The notes under the pieces: generated by a model | Databases searched by the model: none | What the model saw: only the letters and a program-made list of their open reading frames with translations | Told to the model about the DNA's origin: nothing | Position numbers and translations under genes: made by a program | Part shown: piece after piece, positions 48,548 through 57,946 of the stretch | Numbering within the stretch: the first letter of the stretch is position 1 | Layout of the letters: the number at the start of each line of letters is the position of its first letter | NCBI GenBank assembly: GCA_023388965.1 | Contig: JAEWFF010000058.1 | Span: 1-62,178, forward strand | Reading direction: 5' to 3' | Length of the DNA stretch: 62,178 bases | From: Pseudomonadota bacterium | Lineage (GTDB): Bacteria; Pseudomonadota; Alphaproteobacteria; Rhizobiales; Methylopilaceae

Positions 48548-50281
48548 TCATCGCATTTCTGCCGGCGCGGAAACGCCCAGCAGCCGTAGCCCGGCGGACA
48601 ACACTAATGCCACACCTCGGCAGAGCGCCAGTCTCGCATCAGTGAGCTGTGGATCGCTGCTCTGGACAAAGCGCAGCGAGGGATCATCGTTACCGCGATT
48701 CCAATGGTGATGGAAATCAGACGCAAGCTCATGAAGATAAAACGCAATCCGGTGCGGCTCATGGGCCTGGGCCGCCGCATCCACAAGACGCGGGAATTCC
48801 GCCAGTTTGCGGATAAGCGCCAGCTCACCGGAATCTTCCAGACGCGCAAGTGCTTCGGGCGGCGCTTCGCCATCCACCGTCCCGCCAAGCGATTCGGCGG
48901 CATTGCGCAATACGGATTGCGTGCGGGCATGCGCGTACTGCACGTAGAAGACAGGATTTTCGCGCGACTGCTCGACCACTTTGGCGAAGTCAAAATCGAG
49001 CACCGCGTCGTTCTTGCGGAAAAGCATCATGAAGCGGACGGCGTCGAGGCCGACTTCATCCACCACATCACGCAAGGTGACGAAATCCCCGGCGCGCTTG
49101 GACATCTTCACCGGCTCGCCGGCGCGGAACAGCCGCACGAGCTGAACGAGCTTCACATCGACATGCGCGGCCCCATCCGACAAGGCGGCGGCCACCGCTT
49201 CGAGCCGCTTCACATACCCGCCGTGGTCGGCGCCGAGGACGAAAATGAGATCGCGGAAACCGCGCGCGATCTTGTCCTTCATGTACGCGACATCGGAGGC
49301 GAAGTATGTATAGCTGCCGTCCGATTTGACGAGCGGGCGGTCGGTGTCGTCGCCGAATTGTTCAGTCTTGAAAAGGGTTTGCTCGCGGTCTTCCCAATCC
49401 TCAGGCAACTGGCCCTTGGGCGGCGGCAGGCGGCCTTCGTAGACAAGGCCGCGGGCGCGAAGATCGGCAAGCGTCGTGTCCACCGCACCGCCCTGCCCGT
49501 GCAGCGAACGCTCCGAAAAGAACACGTTATGACGGATGTTGAGCGCAGCCAGATCGTCGCGGATGACGGCGAGCATCTCGTCGATAGCGGCCGCGCGCAC
49601 CATGGGCAGCCATTCGTGCTCGGGCATTTTCAGCAGCGCGTCGCCATGGATATCCGCAAGCGCTTTACCCACCGTCACCAGGTAATCGCCTGGATAAAGA
49701 CCGTCCGGAATGGCGCCGATATCCTCGCCCAGCGCCTCGCGATACCGTAAGTACACCGAACGTGCGAGCACATCGACCTGTGCGCCCGCATCGTTGACGT
49801 AATATTCCCGCGTCACGTCATGGCCGGCGAAGGCCAGCAGATTTGCTAGCGCATCGCCGAACACCGCGCCCCGGCAATGGCCGACATGCATCGGCCCGGT
49901 CGGATTGGCCGAGACATATTCGACATTCACCCGCCCGCCGCTGGCCGGGCTGCGGCCGAAATCCCCGCCCTCACCGAGAAGGCCCGCAAGGGCGCGGATC
50001 CAGACCTCGGTTTTCAGACGCAGATTGATGAAGCCGGGGCCCGCGATCTCGACGGATTCGACATCAGCGTCCTCACGCAGTTTCGCGGCGAACTGTTCGG
50101 CGAGATCGCGCGGTTTGGCGCCCAGTTCCTTTGCGAGCACCATCGCGGCATTGGTCGCCATGTCGCCGTGGGACGGATCGCGCGGCGGCTCTACCACGAC
50201 CCGCGACAGATCGAGCGGACGGCCTGCGACAGCGGAGACGGCGGCGTTCACACGCTCGGAGAAAATCGAAAACAGGTTCAT
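48548..50281 (-). CDS. argS: arginine-tRNA ligase
   Basis: ArgRS charges tRNA-Arg. The 577-residue protein has the HIGH-type motif in NPTGPMHVGHCRGAVFGDAL, the N-terminal additional domain (VVVEPPRDPSHGDMATNAAM) and the anticodon-binding C-terminal domain. The latter contains YVQYAHARTQSVLRN and ends RLLGVSAPAEMR. The start MNLFSIFSERVNAAVSAVAG fits the family; a longer frame adds 15 residues without support. It follows dgt by about 120 bases. Confidence 0.96.
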   Translation of the reverse strand: MNLFSIFSERVNAAVSAVAGRPLDLSRVVVEPPRDPSHGDMATNAAMVLAKELGAKPRDLAEQFAAKLREDADVESVEIAGPGFINLRLKTEVWIRALAGLLGEGGDFGRSPASGGRVNVEYVSANPTGPMHVGHCRGAVFGDALANLLAFAGHDVTREYYVNDAGAQVDVLARSVYLRYREALGEDIGAIPDGLYPGDYLVTVGKALADIHGDALLKMPEHEWLPMVRAAAIDEMLAVIRDDLAALNIRHNVFFSERSLHGQGGAVDTTLADLRARGLVYEGRLPPPKGQLPEDWEDREQTLFKTEQFGDDTDRPLVKSDGSYTYFASDVAYMKDKIARGFRDLIFVLGADHGGYVKRLEAVAAALSDGAAHVDVKLVQLVRLFRAGEPVKMSKRAGDFVTLRDVVDEVGLDAVRFMMLFRKNDAVLDFDFAKVVEQSRENPVFYVQYAHARTQSVLRNAAESLGGTVDGEAPPEALARLEDSGELALIRKLAEFPRLVDAAAQAHEPHRIAFYLHELASDFHHHWNRGNDDPSLRFVQSSDPQLTDARLALCRGVALVLSAGLRLLGVSAPAEMR

Positions 50282-50402
50282 CCAAACACCCTCATCCGAA
50301 GGAACCGCCGGCGGCGGCAACTCCAAGGATGGGCAAAGAAAACGTGCGTCGGGACGGCGGCGTCACGGCCTTCCCCGCATGAGAAAAAACAAGGCCCGCC
50401 GC

Positions 50403-51590
50403 CTAACGCAGTTCGGGGGTTACGTCAAACAGCCGCCTGTGCTCGAGCAAGGCGTAGCGGTCGGTCATTCCGGCGATGAAATCGGCCGCCGCGCGCGCCG
50501 GCCCGTCGCCGAGATCGCGCCAGTCCTCCGGCATGTCCTCGCAATCGGCGCGGTAGACGTCGAACAAATCGCGCACCACCTGCTCCGCCTGCCCCATCAC
50601 CCGGTCCACCCATTCGTGATGGTACATGCGCGGATAGAGGAAGTCCTTGATGGCCCGGTCGGCCTCGACCATGGCCGGGGAAAACGCGACCACCGGCTTG
50701 CCGGCCATGCGGATATCATCCGCGCTTTTCGGGCCTAGCACGGCGAGCCTGCGGCCGCTTTCCGCAATCGCGTCCTCGACGAAGCGCGTAATGACGCGCC
50801 GGGTCAGTTCATGAACGGTGCGCGAACGATCGAGCCCCGGCCACAGATGCTCGATCTCGTCCAGCAGTCCGGCGAGAAACGGAACGTCCCTGAGATCGGC
50901 GATGTCGAACAGGCCCGCGCGGAGGCCGTCATCCAGATCGTGAGCGTCATAAGCGATGTCGTCGGCAATCGCGGCCGCCTGCGCCTCGGCAGAGGCGAAG
51001 CTCCAGAGCTGCAAATCCTGTTCGGCGGCATAGGCGGCAATCGCCATGGGCAGTTCGCCGCCGCCAAGCACAGTTCCGTCGCGCGCGGTCAGCGGCCCGT
51101 TGTGCTTCACCAGCCCTTCCAGCGTTTCCCAGGTCAGGTTGAGGCCGTCGAAGGCGGCGTAACGGCGCTCGAGGCGCGTCACGATGCGCAGGCTCTGCGC
51201 GTTGTGGTCGAAGCCGCCATCGTTTCTCATACACGCATCGAGCGCGCGCTCGCCTGCATGTCCGAACGGGGTGTGACCGAGATCGTGCGCCAGCGCCAAA
51301 GTCTCGGCCAGATCCTCGTCGAGGCCGAAAGCGCGGGCGATGGAACGCGCGATCTGCGCCACTTCCAGCGTGTGCGTCAGGCGCGTGCGGTAATGATCGC
51401 CCTCGTGATAGACGAAGACCTGGGTCTTGTGTTTCAGGCGGCGGAAGGCGGAGGAATGCAGGATGCGGTCGCGGTCGCGCTGGAAGTCGGTCCGCGTCGG
51501 ACTTGCCGGCTCGGGCACGAGCCGGCCCCGGCTCTGTGCCGGATCGGCGGCAAAGACGGCGCGTGGCCGGATATGAAAGCTCGAACTCAT
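50403..51590 (-). CDS. dgt: deoxyguanosinetriphosphate triphosphohydrolase-like protein
   Basis: This is an HD-domain dNTP triphosphohydrolase of 395 residues. The metal-binding HD signature is in THTLEVAQIARSIARAFGLD and ALAHDLGHTPFGHAGERALD, and a second conserved segment is IAYDAHDLDDGLRAGL. The start MSSSFHIRPRAVFAADPAQS was chosen; the frame continues upstream through the promoter region of the divergent erpA-like gene. It heads the dgt-argS-SPOR-nagZ-scpAB series. The divergent pair dgt/erpA-like is common in Rhizobiales. Confidence 0.93.
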   Translation of the reverse strand: MSSSFHIRPRAVFAADPAQSRGRLVPEPASPTRTDFQRDRDRILHSSAFRRLKHKTQVFVYHEGDHYRTRLTHTLEVAQIARSIARAFGLDEDLAETLALAHDLGHTPFGHAGERALDACMRNDGGFDHNAQSLRIVTRLERRYAAFDGLNLTWETLEGLVKHNGPLTARDGTVLGGGELPMAIAAYAAEQDLQLWSFASAEAQAAAIADDIAYDAHDLDDGLRAGLFDIADLRDVPFLAGLLDEIEHLWPGLDRSRTVHELTRRVITRFVEDAIAESGRRLAVLGPKSADDIRMAGKPVVAFSPAMVEADRAIKDFLYPRMYHHEWVDRVMGQAEQVVRDLFDVYRADCEDMPEDWRDLGDGPARAAADFIAGMTDRYALLEHRRLFDVTPELR

Positions 51591-51699
51591 GGATATCGCC
51601 TTTGTCCGCGCGGGGTTTAGCATTCGCGCGCCCCTGCCGGGAGGGGCCTTGCGCAAACGCCCGCCGGACCTCACATAATTGGCGTACCCGGAATCGCCC

Positions 51700-52041
51700 A
51701 TGAGCATGACCGAACCATCTGCCGTCAGCGTGTCCGCCAATGCGGCCCGCAAAATCCACGAAATCCTCGGTGCCGAACCGGCCGGGTCGATGCTGCGCGT
51801 CAGCGTTGAAGGCGGCGGCTGTTCCGGATTCCGCTATGAATTCGCCGTCGACCAGACGCGGCAGGACGACGATCTTGCGATCGACCGCGATGGCGTGACG
51901 GTGGTGATCGATCCGGTATCGCTCGAATATCTCAAGGGCTCGGAGATCGATTTCGTCGACGAATTGATCGGCGCCAGCTTCCAGATCCGGAACCCCAACG
52001 CCGCTTCGGGCTGTGGCTGCGGCACCAGCTTTTCGATCTGA
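51700..52041 (+). CDS. erpA: iron-sulfur cluster insertion protein, ErpA-like
   Basis: This is a 113-residue A-type carrier with the three cluster-binding cysteines Cys41 (EGGGCSGFRYEF), Cys105 and Cys107 (ASGCGCGTSFSI). The FSI ending and the GCSGFRY variant are typical of ErpA, which delivers Fe-S clusters to respiratory and isoprenoid enzymes. Two ATG codons are possible, two codons apart; the first has GGAA at good spacing. It is divergent from dgt and ends at a bidirectional terminator. Confidence 0.9.
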   Translation: MSMTEPSAVSVSANAARKIHEILGAEPAGSMLRVSVEGGGCSGFRYEFAVDQTRQDDDLAIDRDGVTVVIDPVSLEYLKGSEIDFVDELIGASFQIRNPNAASGCGCGTSFSI

Positions 52042-52075
52042 TCCGGCCGGGCATTCCCTACACCCTGTAAAATGA

Positions 52076-52098
52076 AAAGGCGGCCCGAGGCCGCCTTT
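52076..52098. terminator. bidirectional terminator between erpA and the outer-membrane protein gene
   Basis: Ten-base arms AAAGGCGGCC and GGCCGCCTTT pair around a three-base loop, with A residues before and T residues within and after the arm. It serves both convergent genes. Confidence 0.85.
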
Positions 52099-52123
52099 CC
52101 TGCTTTGTGCGTCATGCCACGCC

Positions 52124-52825
52124 TCAGAAGCGGTAGTTCAGGCCCACTTTCAGCGTGTGGAACTGTGTCTCGACATCGAGCATCGCAGCCGCTCCAAAAT
52201 CGATCAGATTCTCATCGCCCAGATCGACGTACAGATATTCGGTCGAGAGCGATACATTGTCGGTGAAGGCGTATTCGAGGCCCGCGCCGGCCGTCCAGCC
52301 GACATGATCCGTCTTGGTCGAGATGCCTCCAACGAGCGGGATGGAAGCTCCGGATTCGATTTCGCCGAAAGCGACGCCGGCCGTCCCGTAAACCAGCAGG
52401 CTGTCGAACGCGAAGCCGGCGCGGCCCCGGACCGTGGCAAGCCATTCAAGCTCCGACCCGGCTTCCGCATTCAAGCCGAGCGGCGGGCCCAGATTGAAAG
52501 ACAGCTTGCCCTCGTAATCCGACCACGAAATGTCGCCGACGACGCCGAGGACGAAACCGCCCGTGAACTGATAATCCGCGCCGAGGCTGACACCGGCCAG
52601 AACCCCGCTTGCCGTTTCCTCGATTTCACCTGGTATTGCGATAATCGAGAAAGGATAGGTTACGTCGCCCGAAGCAAGTCCGGCATGAACGCCAACGTGA
52701 AAACCTGTCCAGTCCGAAGAAACGACAACGGACTCTTCAACCGGCGCCGCGATGTCAGCGGCAGAAGCCGCAGATGTACCAAGCAAAACGGCGGTGCCTG
52801 CCGCCAAAGCAACGTGGATACGCAT
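52124..52825 (-). CDS. outer-membrane beta-barrel protein (Omp25/Omp31/Rop type)
   Basis: This is a 233-residue porin-like protein with a signal peptide (MRIHVALAAGTAVLLGTSAA, cleavage after ASA near residue 22-23). An eight-stranded barrel of the OmpA-like type follows. Alternating strands such as WTGFHVGVHAGLASGDV and DYQFTGGFVLGVVGDISWSD are visible, and the terminal strand TLKVGLNYRF ends in Phe, the BAM recognition signal. Rhizobiales usually have several such proteins. It is divergent from xthA and separated from it by about 200 bases. Confidence 0.9.
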   Translation of the reverse strand: MRIHVALAAGTAVLLGTSAASAADIAAPVEESVVVSSDWTGFHVGVHAGLASGDVTYPFSIIAIPGEIEETASGVLAGVSLGADYQFTGGFVLGVVGDISWSDYEGKLSFNLGPPLGLNAEAGSELEWLATVRGRAGFAFDSLLVYGTAGVAFGEIESGASIPLVGGISTKTDHVGWTAGAGLEYAFTDNVSLSTEYLYVDLGDENLIDFGAAAMLDVETQFHTLKVGLNYRF

Positions 52826-53032
52826 TGATACCACCCCACATTGCCGCATCTTTATTCCGCGCTCTTCGCACGAAACCTTATGGTAAATACAGTCTTACTG
52901 AACCGGCGCGCATAAGTTGCGGCCACCTGTTGCAAAACAGCAACTAGGCAACGGGCTCGACAGCGTTTTCCCCGCAAATCCCATACTTAACAGGGGCGGA
53001 CGCACAGGCTGTTCTGGTCTAAAGTGACCGCC

Positions 53033-53824
53033 ATGCGCATCGCCACCTGGAACATCAATTCCGTCCGCCTGAGGGTCGATAACGTCTTGCGTTGGCTCAA
53101 GGAAACCGCGCCCGACGTGGTATGCCTGCAGGAGTTGAAATGCGAGACGGCCCAGTTTCCCAGACAGGCATTCGAGGACGCTGGCTATAATTGCGCCGTT
53201 CACGGCCAGAAAAGCTGGAACGGCGTCGCCATCCTGTCGCGTTTTCCCATCGAGGACACACACGCCGATCTGCCCGGCGACAGCGCCGACGAGCAGTCCC
53301 GCTATATCGAGGCTCTGGTTTCGACAAAGGACGGCGTGCTGCGCGTCGCCTCGCTCTATCTGCCGAACGGCAATCCGGTCGGTACCGCGAAATACCCCTA
53401 CAAGCTGGCCTGGATGGACCGGCTGATCGCGCATGCGCGCGAACGCCTCCTGCTCGAAGAGCCCTTCCTGCTGGCGGGCGATTACAACATCATTCCCGCG
53501 CCCGAGGACGTGCACAATCCGGCGGCGTGGGTGGAAGATGCCCTCTTCCGCATCGAGTCACGGCTGAAATTCAACGAGCTTCTCAATCTCGGCTTCACCG
53601 AGGCGCTGCGCGCGACAACTGACGAGCCGGGCCTCTATTCGTTCTGGGACTATCAGGCCGGCGCCTGGCAGAGGAACAGGGGCCTGCGCATCGACCATCT
53701 CCTCGCCTCACCGCAACTGGCGGACCGGCTGTCCGGCGCGCGGATCGACAAATATGTACGCGGCTGGGAAAAGCCGTCCGACCATGTGCCGGTGATCGCC
53801 GATTTCGATATCGAGCCGCTCTGA
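53033..53824 (+). CDS. xthA: exodeoxyribonuclease III (AP endonuclease)
   Basis: XthA nicks DNA at abasic sites and removes 3' blocks. The 263-residue protein has the family motifs MRIATWNINSVRLR, VVCLQELKCETAQFP, LAGDYNIIPAPEDV and the C-terminal LRIDHLLASPQL ... WEKPSDHVPVIADFDI, with the catalytic Asp-His. An ATG three codons earlier is possible. The stop overlaps the GFA gene start in TGATG, so the two are co-translated. Confidence 0.96.
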   Translation: MRIATWNINSVRLRVDNVLRWLKETAPDVVCLQELKCETAQFPRQAFEDAGYNCAVHGQKSWNGVAILSRFPIEDTHADLPGDSADEQSRYIEALVSTKDGVLRVASLYLPNGNPVGTAKYPYKLAWMDRLIAHARERLLLEEPFLLAGDYNIIPAPEDVHNPAAWVEDALFRIESRLKFNELLNLGFTEALRATTDEPGLYSFWDYQAGAWQRNRGLRIDHLLASPQLADRLSGARIDKYVRGWEKPSDHVPVIADFDIEPL

Positions 53825-54231
53825 TGCGCATGGGCGGCTGCCTGTGCGGCGCGGTACGCTACGCCGTCGAGGGTGAGCCGCGCGAGACCGTGCATTGCCA
53901 TTGCCGGATGTGCCAGAAATCGACCGGCGCGCCTTTCGTGACCTGGGCTACATTCACCCCGCCCGAAGCGCTGTCGTATACGAAGGGGAAGCCCGCGATC
54001 CATCGCTCATCGGATCAGGCACAGCGGGAATTTTGCGGGCGATGCGGCAGCCAGCTCGTGTTTCGCGGCGACCGTCTCGACTCCATCGACGTGACGGCGG
54101 CAACGCTGGACGATCCGGAATCGGTGACGCCCATCGTCAATACATGGGCGGCGACCCGCCCCGGCTGGCTGCACGGATTCGACACCGCTTTGCCCGACCT
54201 CGAAGGCGAGTGGCCGGGTGACGCGACTTAG
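53824..54231 (+). CDS. GFA-family zinc-binding protein
   Basis: This is a 135-residue GFA-family protein with the seven-cysteine pattern Cys6/Cys8 (GGCLCGAVRY), Cys25/Cys27/Cys30 (HCHCRMCQKSTG) and Cys71/Cys74 (EFCGRCGSQLVF). The spacing is close to that of the GFA protein within nuo, but the two proteins are only moderately alike. It is translationally coupled to xthA. The substrate is unknown; the family name does not by itself prove formaldehyde activation. Its 3' end overlaps the convergent Sel1 gene by four bases. Confidence 0.9.
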   Translation: MRMGGCLCGAVRYAVEGEPRETVHCHCRMCQKSTGAPFVTWATFTPPEALSYTKGKPAIHRSSDQAQREFCGRCGSQLVFRGDRLDSIDVTAATLDDPESVTPIVNTWAATRPGWLHGFDTALPDLEGEWPGDAT

Positions 54232-55175
54232 GGCCGGAAAAAGCGTTCCAGAAGGCCCGCCGCGCCGCTGCGCTCATCCTCGGGCGCGGATGCAACGGCC
54301 TGATCGTGCAGATCGATCATCCACTGCGCTTCCGCCTCGCCGGACTGTTCGGCGGTCTGCCGCGCGAGATTCATCCAGGTCAGGCCGATCTCGCGCTCGC
54401 GCTTGGTCTTGCCGCCGGTGAACATCAGGTGGCCGAGCCGCGCGCGGGACGGGCCATGGCCTTTCTTGGCGGCGAGATTGAGAAGCTGCATGGCGCGCTT
54501 CTGATCCTGCGGAACGCCATTGCCCTCGATATACATGACCGCGAGATTGTATTGCGCGCTGGCCTCGCCGTAATTGAACGCGGCGCGGCTGAACAGATTG
54601 GCCGCAAGCTGCGGATTCGGCTTCACCTGCGTGCCGGGAATGCCTTCGCGGTAATAGGAGCCGAGCTGCACCAGTGCCTGCGAGACATAGGCGGCGTTCT
54701 GGCGGCTTTCGAGGCTGTCGTCCATCAGGACGAAATCGGAATTGCGAACGATTTCCTGAAAGTATTCGAAAGCCTTCAGGTCGTTCTGGCTGACGCCCTC
54801 GCCGCTCGTATACATGCGGCCGAGCATCCATTGCGCGCCAACATGGCCCTGCTTGGCGGCGAACTGAAGCGCGGTGAAGGCCTCGTCGGAATCGCCGCGG
54901 CGCAGAAGATTGCGGCCGATGTGGAAGGCTTCGCCGGCCGAGGTCTTCTCGCCGATCTGCGGCGTGTCGGGAATGGCCAGCCCCATCGGAGGCATGGACG
55001 AACCCGGCTGCGAGGGCGCCGTCAGAGGCAGCGCGTTCGAGAATGGCAGGTCGGCCTGGCTGGCGGGAATCTCTCCCGCCAGTTGCGCCGTCGACATGTC
55101 GAACGCCAGAGCCGGCGCGGCGAAGGCCGCGGCCGACATAACAATCATGGTCCTTACAGAACTAAACGTCCGCAT
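54228..55175 (-). CDS. periplasmic Sel1-repeat protein, ExoR-like
   Basis: This 315-residue protein has a signal peptide (cleavage near ALA at residues 22-24) and tandem Sel1 repeats. Among them are GHVGAQWMLGRMYTSGEGVS, NYGEASAQYNLAVMYIEGNG and GHGPSRARLGHLMFTGGKTK. The order of repeats and the spacer FEYFQEIVRNS ... YVSQALVQLGSYYREGIPGT closely resemble ExoR, the periplasmic repressor of the ExoS-ChvI two-component system in rhizobia. The function is inferred from that likeness; no exo or chv genes are in the window. The start codon lies inside the 3' end of ilvD (14-base overlap), so translation is probably coupled to ilvD. Confidence 0.75.
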   Translation of the reverse strand: MRTFSSVRTMIVMSAAAFAAPALAFDMSTAQLAGEIPASQADLPFSNALPLTAPSQPGSSMPPMGLAIPDTPQIGEKTSAGEAFHIGRNLLRRGDSDEAFTALQFAAKQGHVGAQWMLGRMYTSGEGVSQNDLKAFEYFQEIVRNSDFVLMDDSLESRQNAAYVSQALVQLGSYYREGIPGTQVKPNPQLAANLFSRAAFNYGEASAQYNLAVMYIEGNGVPQDQKRAMQLLNLAAKKGHGPSRARLGHLMFTGGKTKREREIGLTWMNLARQTAEQSGEAEAQWMIDLHDQAVASAPEDERSGAAGLLERFFRP

Positions 55176-56886
55176 AACACCGTGTCTCTTTACTCGCGCC
55201 CGGATGGGTCACGGCGCCATAACGGGCCGGCCCCACTCCCTGAACAAACTTCCACAATGCCCCAGACCCGAAATTCTCGGCGCGCGGTTTCCAGTCCTTC
55301 CTGCGCTCCTCGAATTCCTCGGCGCTCAAACGCACATTGAGCGTTCCCTCGATGGCGTTCATCTCGATGATGTCGCCGTCGCGGATGAGCGCGATCGGAC
55401 CACAGACCGCCGCCTCCGGCCCGACATGGCCGATGCAGAAGCCGCGCGTTGCGCCCGAAAAGCGCCCGTCGGTGATGAGGGCGACCTTGTCGCCCATGCC
55501 CTGCCCGTACAAAGCGGCGGTGGTCGAGAGCATTTCCGGCATGCCCGGCCCGCCTTTGGGGCCAACATAGCGGATCACCAGAACATCGCCCTCCGCGTAT
55601 TTACGATGCGTCACCGCATCGAAGCACTCTTCCTCGGTGTCGAAGCACCGCGCCGGGCCGGAGAACACCTGGTTCTTCAGGCCCGCGACCTTCACGATCG
55701 CACCATCGGGAGCGAGATTGCCGGACAGGCCAACCACGCCGCCCGTGGGCGTGATCGGTTTATCGGCGGGAAAAACGACATCCTGATGGTCGTTCCAGCG
55801 CACTTTTGCGAGATTTTCGGCAATCGTGCGGCCGGTCACGGTCAGGCAGTCGCCGTGCAGATAGCCGTGGTCGAGCAGCGTCTTCATCAGAAGCGGAATG
55901 CCGCCGACTTCGAACATGTCCTTGGCGACGTAACGGCCGCCCGGCTTCAGATCGGCGATGTACGGCGTCTTCTTGAAGATTTCGGCGACGTCGAACAGGT
56001 CGAACTCGATGCCGACCTCGTTCGCCATTGCGGGCAGATGCAGCGCGGCATTGGTCGAACCGCCGGATGCGGCGACGACGGTCGCGGCATTCTCCAGCGC
56101 CTTGCGGGTGACGATGTCGCGCGGACGGATGTTCTGAGCGATCAGCTCCATGATCATCTCGCCGGCGGTCATGCAGAACTTGTCGCGGATTTCGTAGGGC
56201 GCCGGCGCGCCCGCCGAATAGGGCAGCGCAAGGCCGATGGCCTCGGAAACGGTCGCCATCGTATTGGCGGTGAACTGCGCACCGCAGGCGCCGGCCGACG
56301 GACAGGCGACGGTTTCGAGTTCGTCGAGATCCTCGTCCGACATGGCGCCGACCGAATGCTTGCCGACCGCCTCGAACAGATCCTGCACCGTGACCGGCTG
56401 GCCGCGGAACGAACCCGGCAGGATGGACCCGCCATAGATGAAGATGGACGGCACGTTGAGGCGCAGCATCGCCATCATCATGCCCGGCAGGGACTTGTCG
56501 CAGCCCGCCAGACCGACCAGCGCGTCATAGGCATGGCCGCGAATGGTCAGTTCGACCGAATCGGCGATGACTTCGCGCGAGGCCAGCGAGGACTTCATGC
56601 CCTCATGGCCCATGGCGATGCCATCGGTGACGGTGATGGTGCAGAATTCGCGCGGCGTGCCATTGGCGGCGGCAACGCCCTTCTTCACGGCCTGGGCCTG
56701 GCGCATCAGCGCGATGTTGCAGGGAGCAGCCTCGTTCCAGCAGCTCGCGACACCGACCAGCGGCTGGTGGATCTGCTCGCGGGTAAGCCCCATCGCGTAA
56801 AGATACGAACGGTGCGGCGCTCGCGAGGCCCCTTCCGTCACATGGCGGCTGGGAAGTTTGCTCTTGTCAAAAACTTTGGCGTCCAT
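55162..56886 (-). CDS. ilvD: dihydroxy-acid dehydratase
   Basis: IlvD dehydrates dihydroxy-acids in valine, leucine and isoleucine synthesis and needs an Fe-S cluster. The 574-residue protein has the cluster cysteines in VASCWNEAAPCN, VGLAGCDKSLPGMMMAML and CPSAGACGAQFTANTM, as in the 2Fe-2S form. It also has the C-terminal VALITDGRFSGATRGFCIGH. The start MDAKVFDKSKLPSRH is used. The Sel1-repeat gene overlaps its end. About 220 bases separate it from the sit operon, with no feature I can name. Confidence 0.96.
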   Translation of the reverse strand: MDAKVFDKSKLPSRHVTEGASRAPHRSYLYAMGLTREQIHQPLVGVASCWNEAAPCNIALMRQAQAVKKGVAAANGTPREFCTITVTDGIAMGHEGMKSSLASREVIADSVELTIRGHAYDALVGLAGCDKSLPGMMMAMLRLNVPSIFIYGGSILPGSFRGQPVTVQDLFEAVGKHSVGAMSDEDLDELETVACPSAGACGAQFTANTMATVSEAIGLALPYSAGAPAPYEIRDKFCMTAGEMIMELIAQNIRPRDIVTRKALENAATVVAASGGSTNAALHLPAMANEVGIEFDLFDVAEIFKKTPYIADLKPGGRYVAKDMFEVGGIPLLMKTLLDHGYLHGDCLTVTGRTIAENLAKVRWNDHQDVVFPADKPITPTGGVVGLSGNLAPDGAIVKVAGLKNQVFSGPARCFDTEEECFDAVTHRKYAEGDVLVIRYVGPKGGPGMPEMLSTTAALYGQGMGDKVALITDGRFSGATRGFCIGHVGPEAAVCGPIALIRDGDIIEMNAIEGTLNVRLSAEEFEERRKDWKPRAENFGSGALWKFVQGVGPARYGAVTHPGASKETRCYADV

Positions 56887-57103
56887 CTTGGCCCTTGGGC
56901 GCGGCGTCCCGCGCGTCGCAGAGGTTGGCGATAGCCAAAGGCGCCGCGCCGTGGGTCCAAAAACCCGCAAAGCGGTGATTTCCTTGGCCGCATCCGTCCC
57001 TTTTCGGGGGCCGACATGCGGCTTTGTCTATGGCGCAATTGGGGCGGATTGTCCTGCCGGCGCGGCAAGCTTTGCCTATTCCCGCAACACAGTTGCCGAA
57101 ACA

Positions 57104-57946
57104 TCACACCGATGTGACAGGAACCTGTACGGCCCTCATCCGCCCGCGCGCCACGAACAAAGCCGCGATGAAACCAAGGGCGAGGAGAAGCACGATGGTC
57201 GGCGCCGGAGCGCTGTCGATGAAGAAGGAAAGGTACACACCGAGCAGCGATCCCGAAACGGCAATCCCTATGCTAACCAGCAACATGAAACCGAAACTTC
57301 GTGTGATGAGGAAAGCGATTGCGCCCGGCGCGATGAGCATCGCGATCGACAGGATGATGCCGACCGAGGTCAGGGCCGCGACGATGGCCAGCGAGATCAT
57401 CGCCAGCAGGCCGTAATGCAGCAGGCCGACTCGCAGTCCCGCCGAGCGCGCCTGAACCGGATCGAAGGCGTGGAGAAGGAAGTCACGCCATTTGATCGCG
57501 ATCACGGCGGCGATGAATGCCGCGATCGCGCCCGTCTGCACGATGTCGGCCCAGGATACGCCTAGCATGTCGCCGAACAGGATGTGGTCGAGATGCACGT
57601 CCGTCTCGATCTTCACATAGATGACGAGGCCGAGCCCGAACATGCCGGAGAACACGACGCCCATCACCGTATCCTGCTTGATGCGGCTGTTGTCTTTCAG
57701 ATAGCCGGTCGCGACCGCGCAGAACATGCCGGCGGCGAACGCCCCCACCGCGAACGGCAGACCGGCGATATAGGCGATGACGACGCCGGGAAAGACGGCA
57801 TGGCTGATGGCATCGCCCATCAGCGACCAGCCCTTCAGCACCATGTAACAGGACAGAAGCGCCGTCGGCACAGCCACGAGCGCCGAGATGACGAGCGCGT
57901 TGACCATGAACTCGAACTGGAACGGCTCGAGCAGGATGTCGATCAT
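57104..57946 (-). CDS. sitD: metal ABC transporter permease, SitD-like
   Basis: This is a 280-residue membrane protein of the ABC-3 family with about eight helices. The signatures are LKGWSLMGDAISHAVFPGVV, the family's coupling and gate region, and SVGIILSIAMLIAPGAIAFL. With the neighbouring permease it should form the membrane pore for Mn2+ or Fe2+ uptake. It is the last gene of the operon, overlapping sitC by four bases. Confidence 0.9.
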   Translation of the reverse strand: MIDILLEPFQFEFMVNALVISALVAVPTALLSCYMVLKGWSLMGDAISHAVFPGVVIAYIAGLPFAVGAFAAGMFCAVATGYLKDNSRIKQDTVMGVVFSGMFGLGLVIYVKIETDVHLDHILFGDMLGVSWADIVQTGAIAAFIAAVIAIKWRDFLLHAFDPVQARSAGLRVGLLHYGLLAMISLAIVAALTSVGIILSIAMLIAPGAIAFLITRSFGFMLLVSIGIAVSGSLLGVYLSFFIDSAPAPTIVLLLALGFIAALFVARGRMRAVQVPVTSV

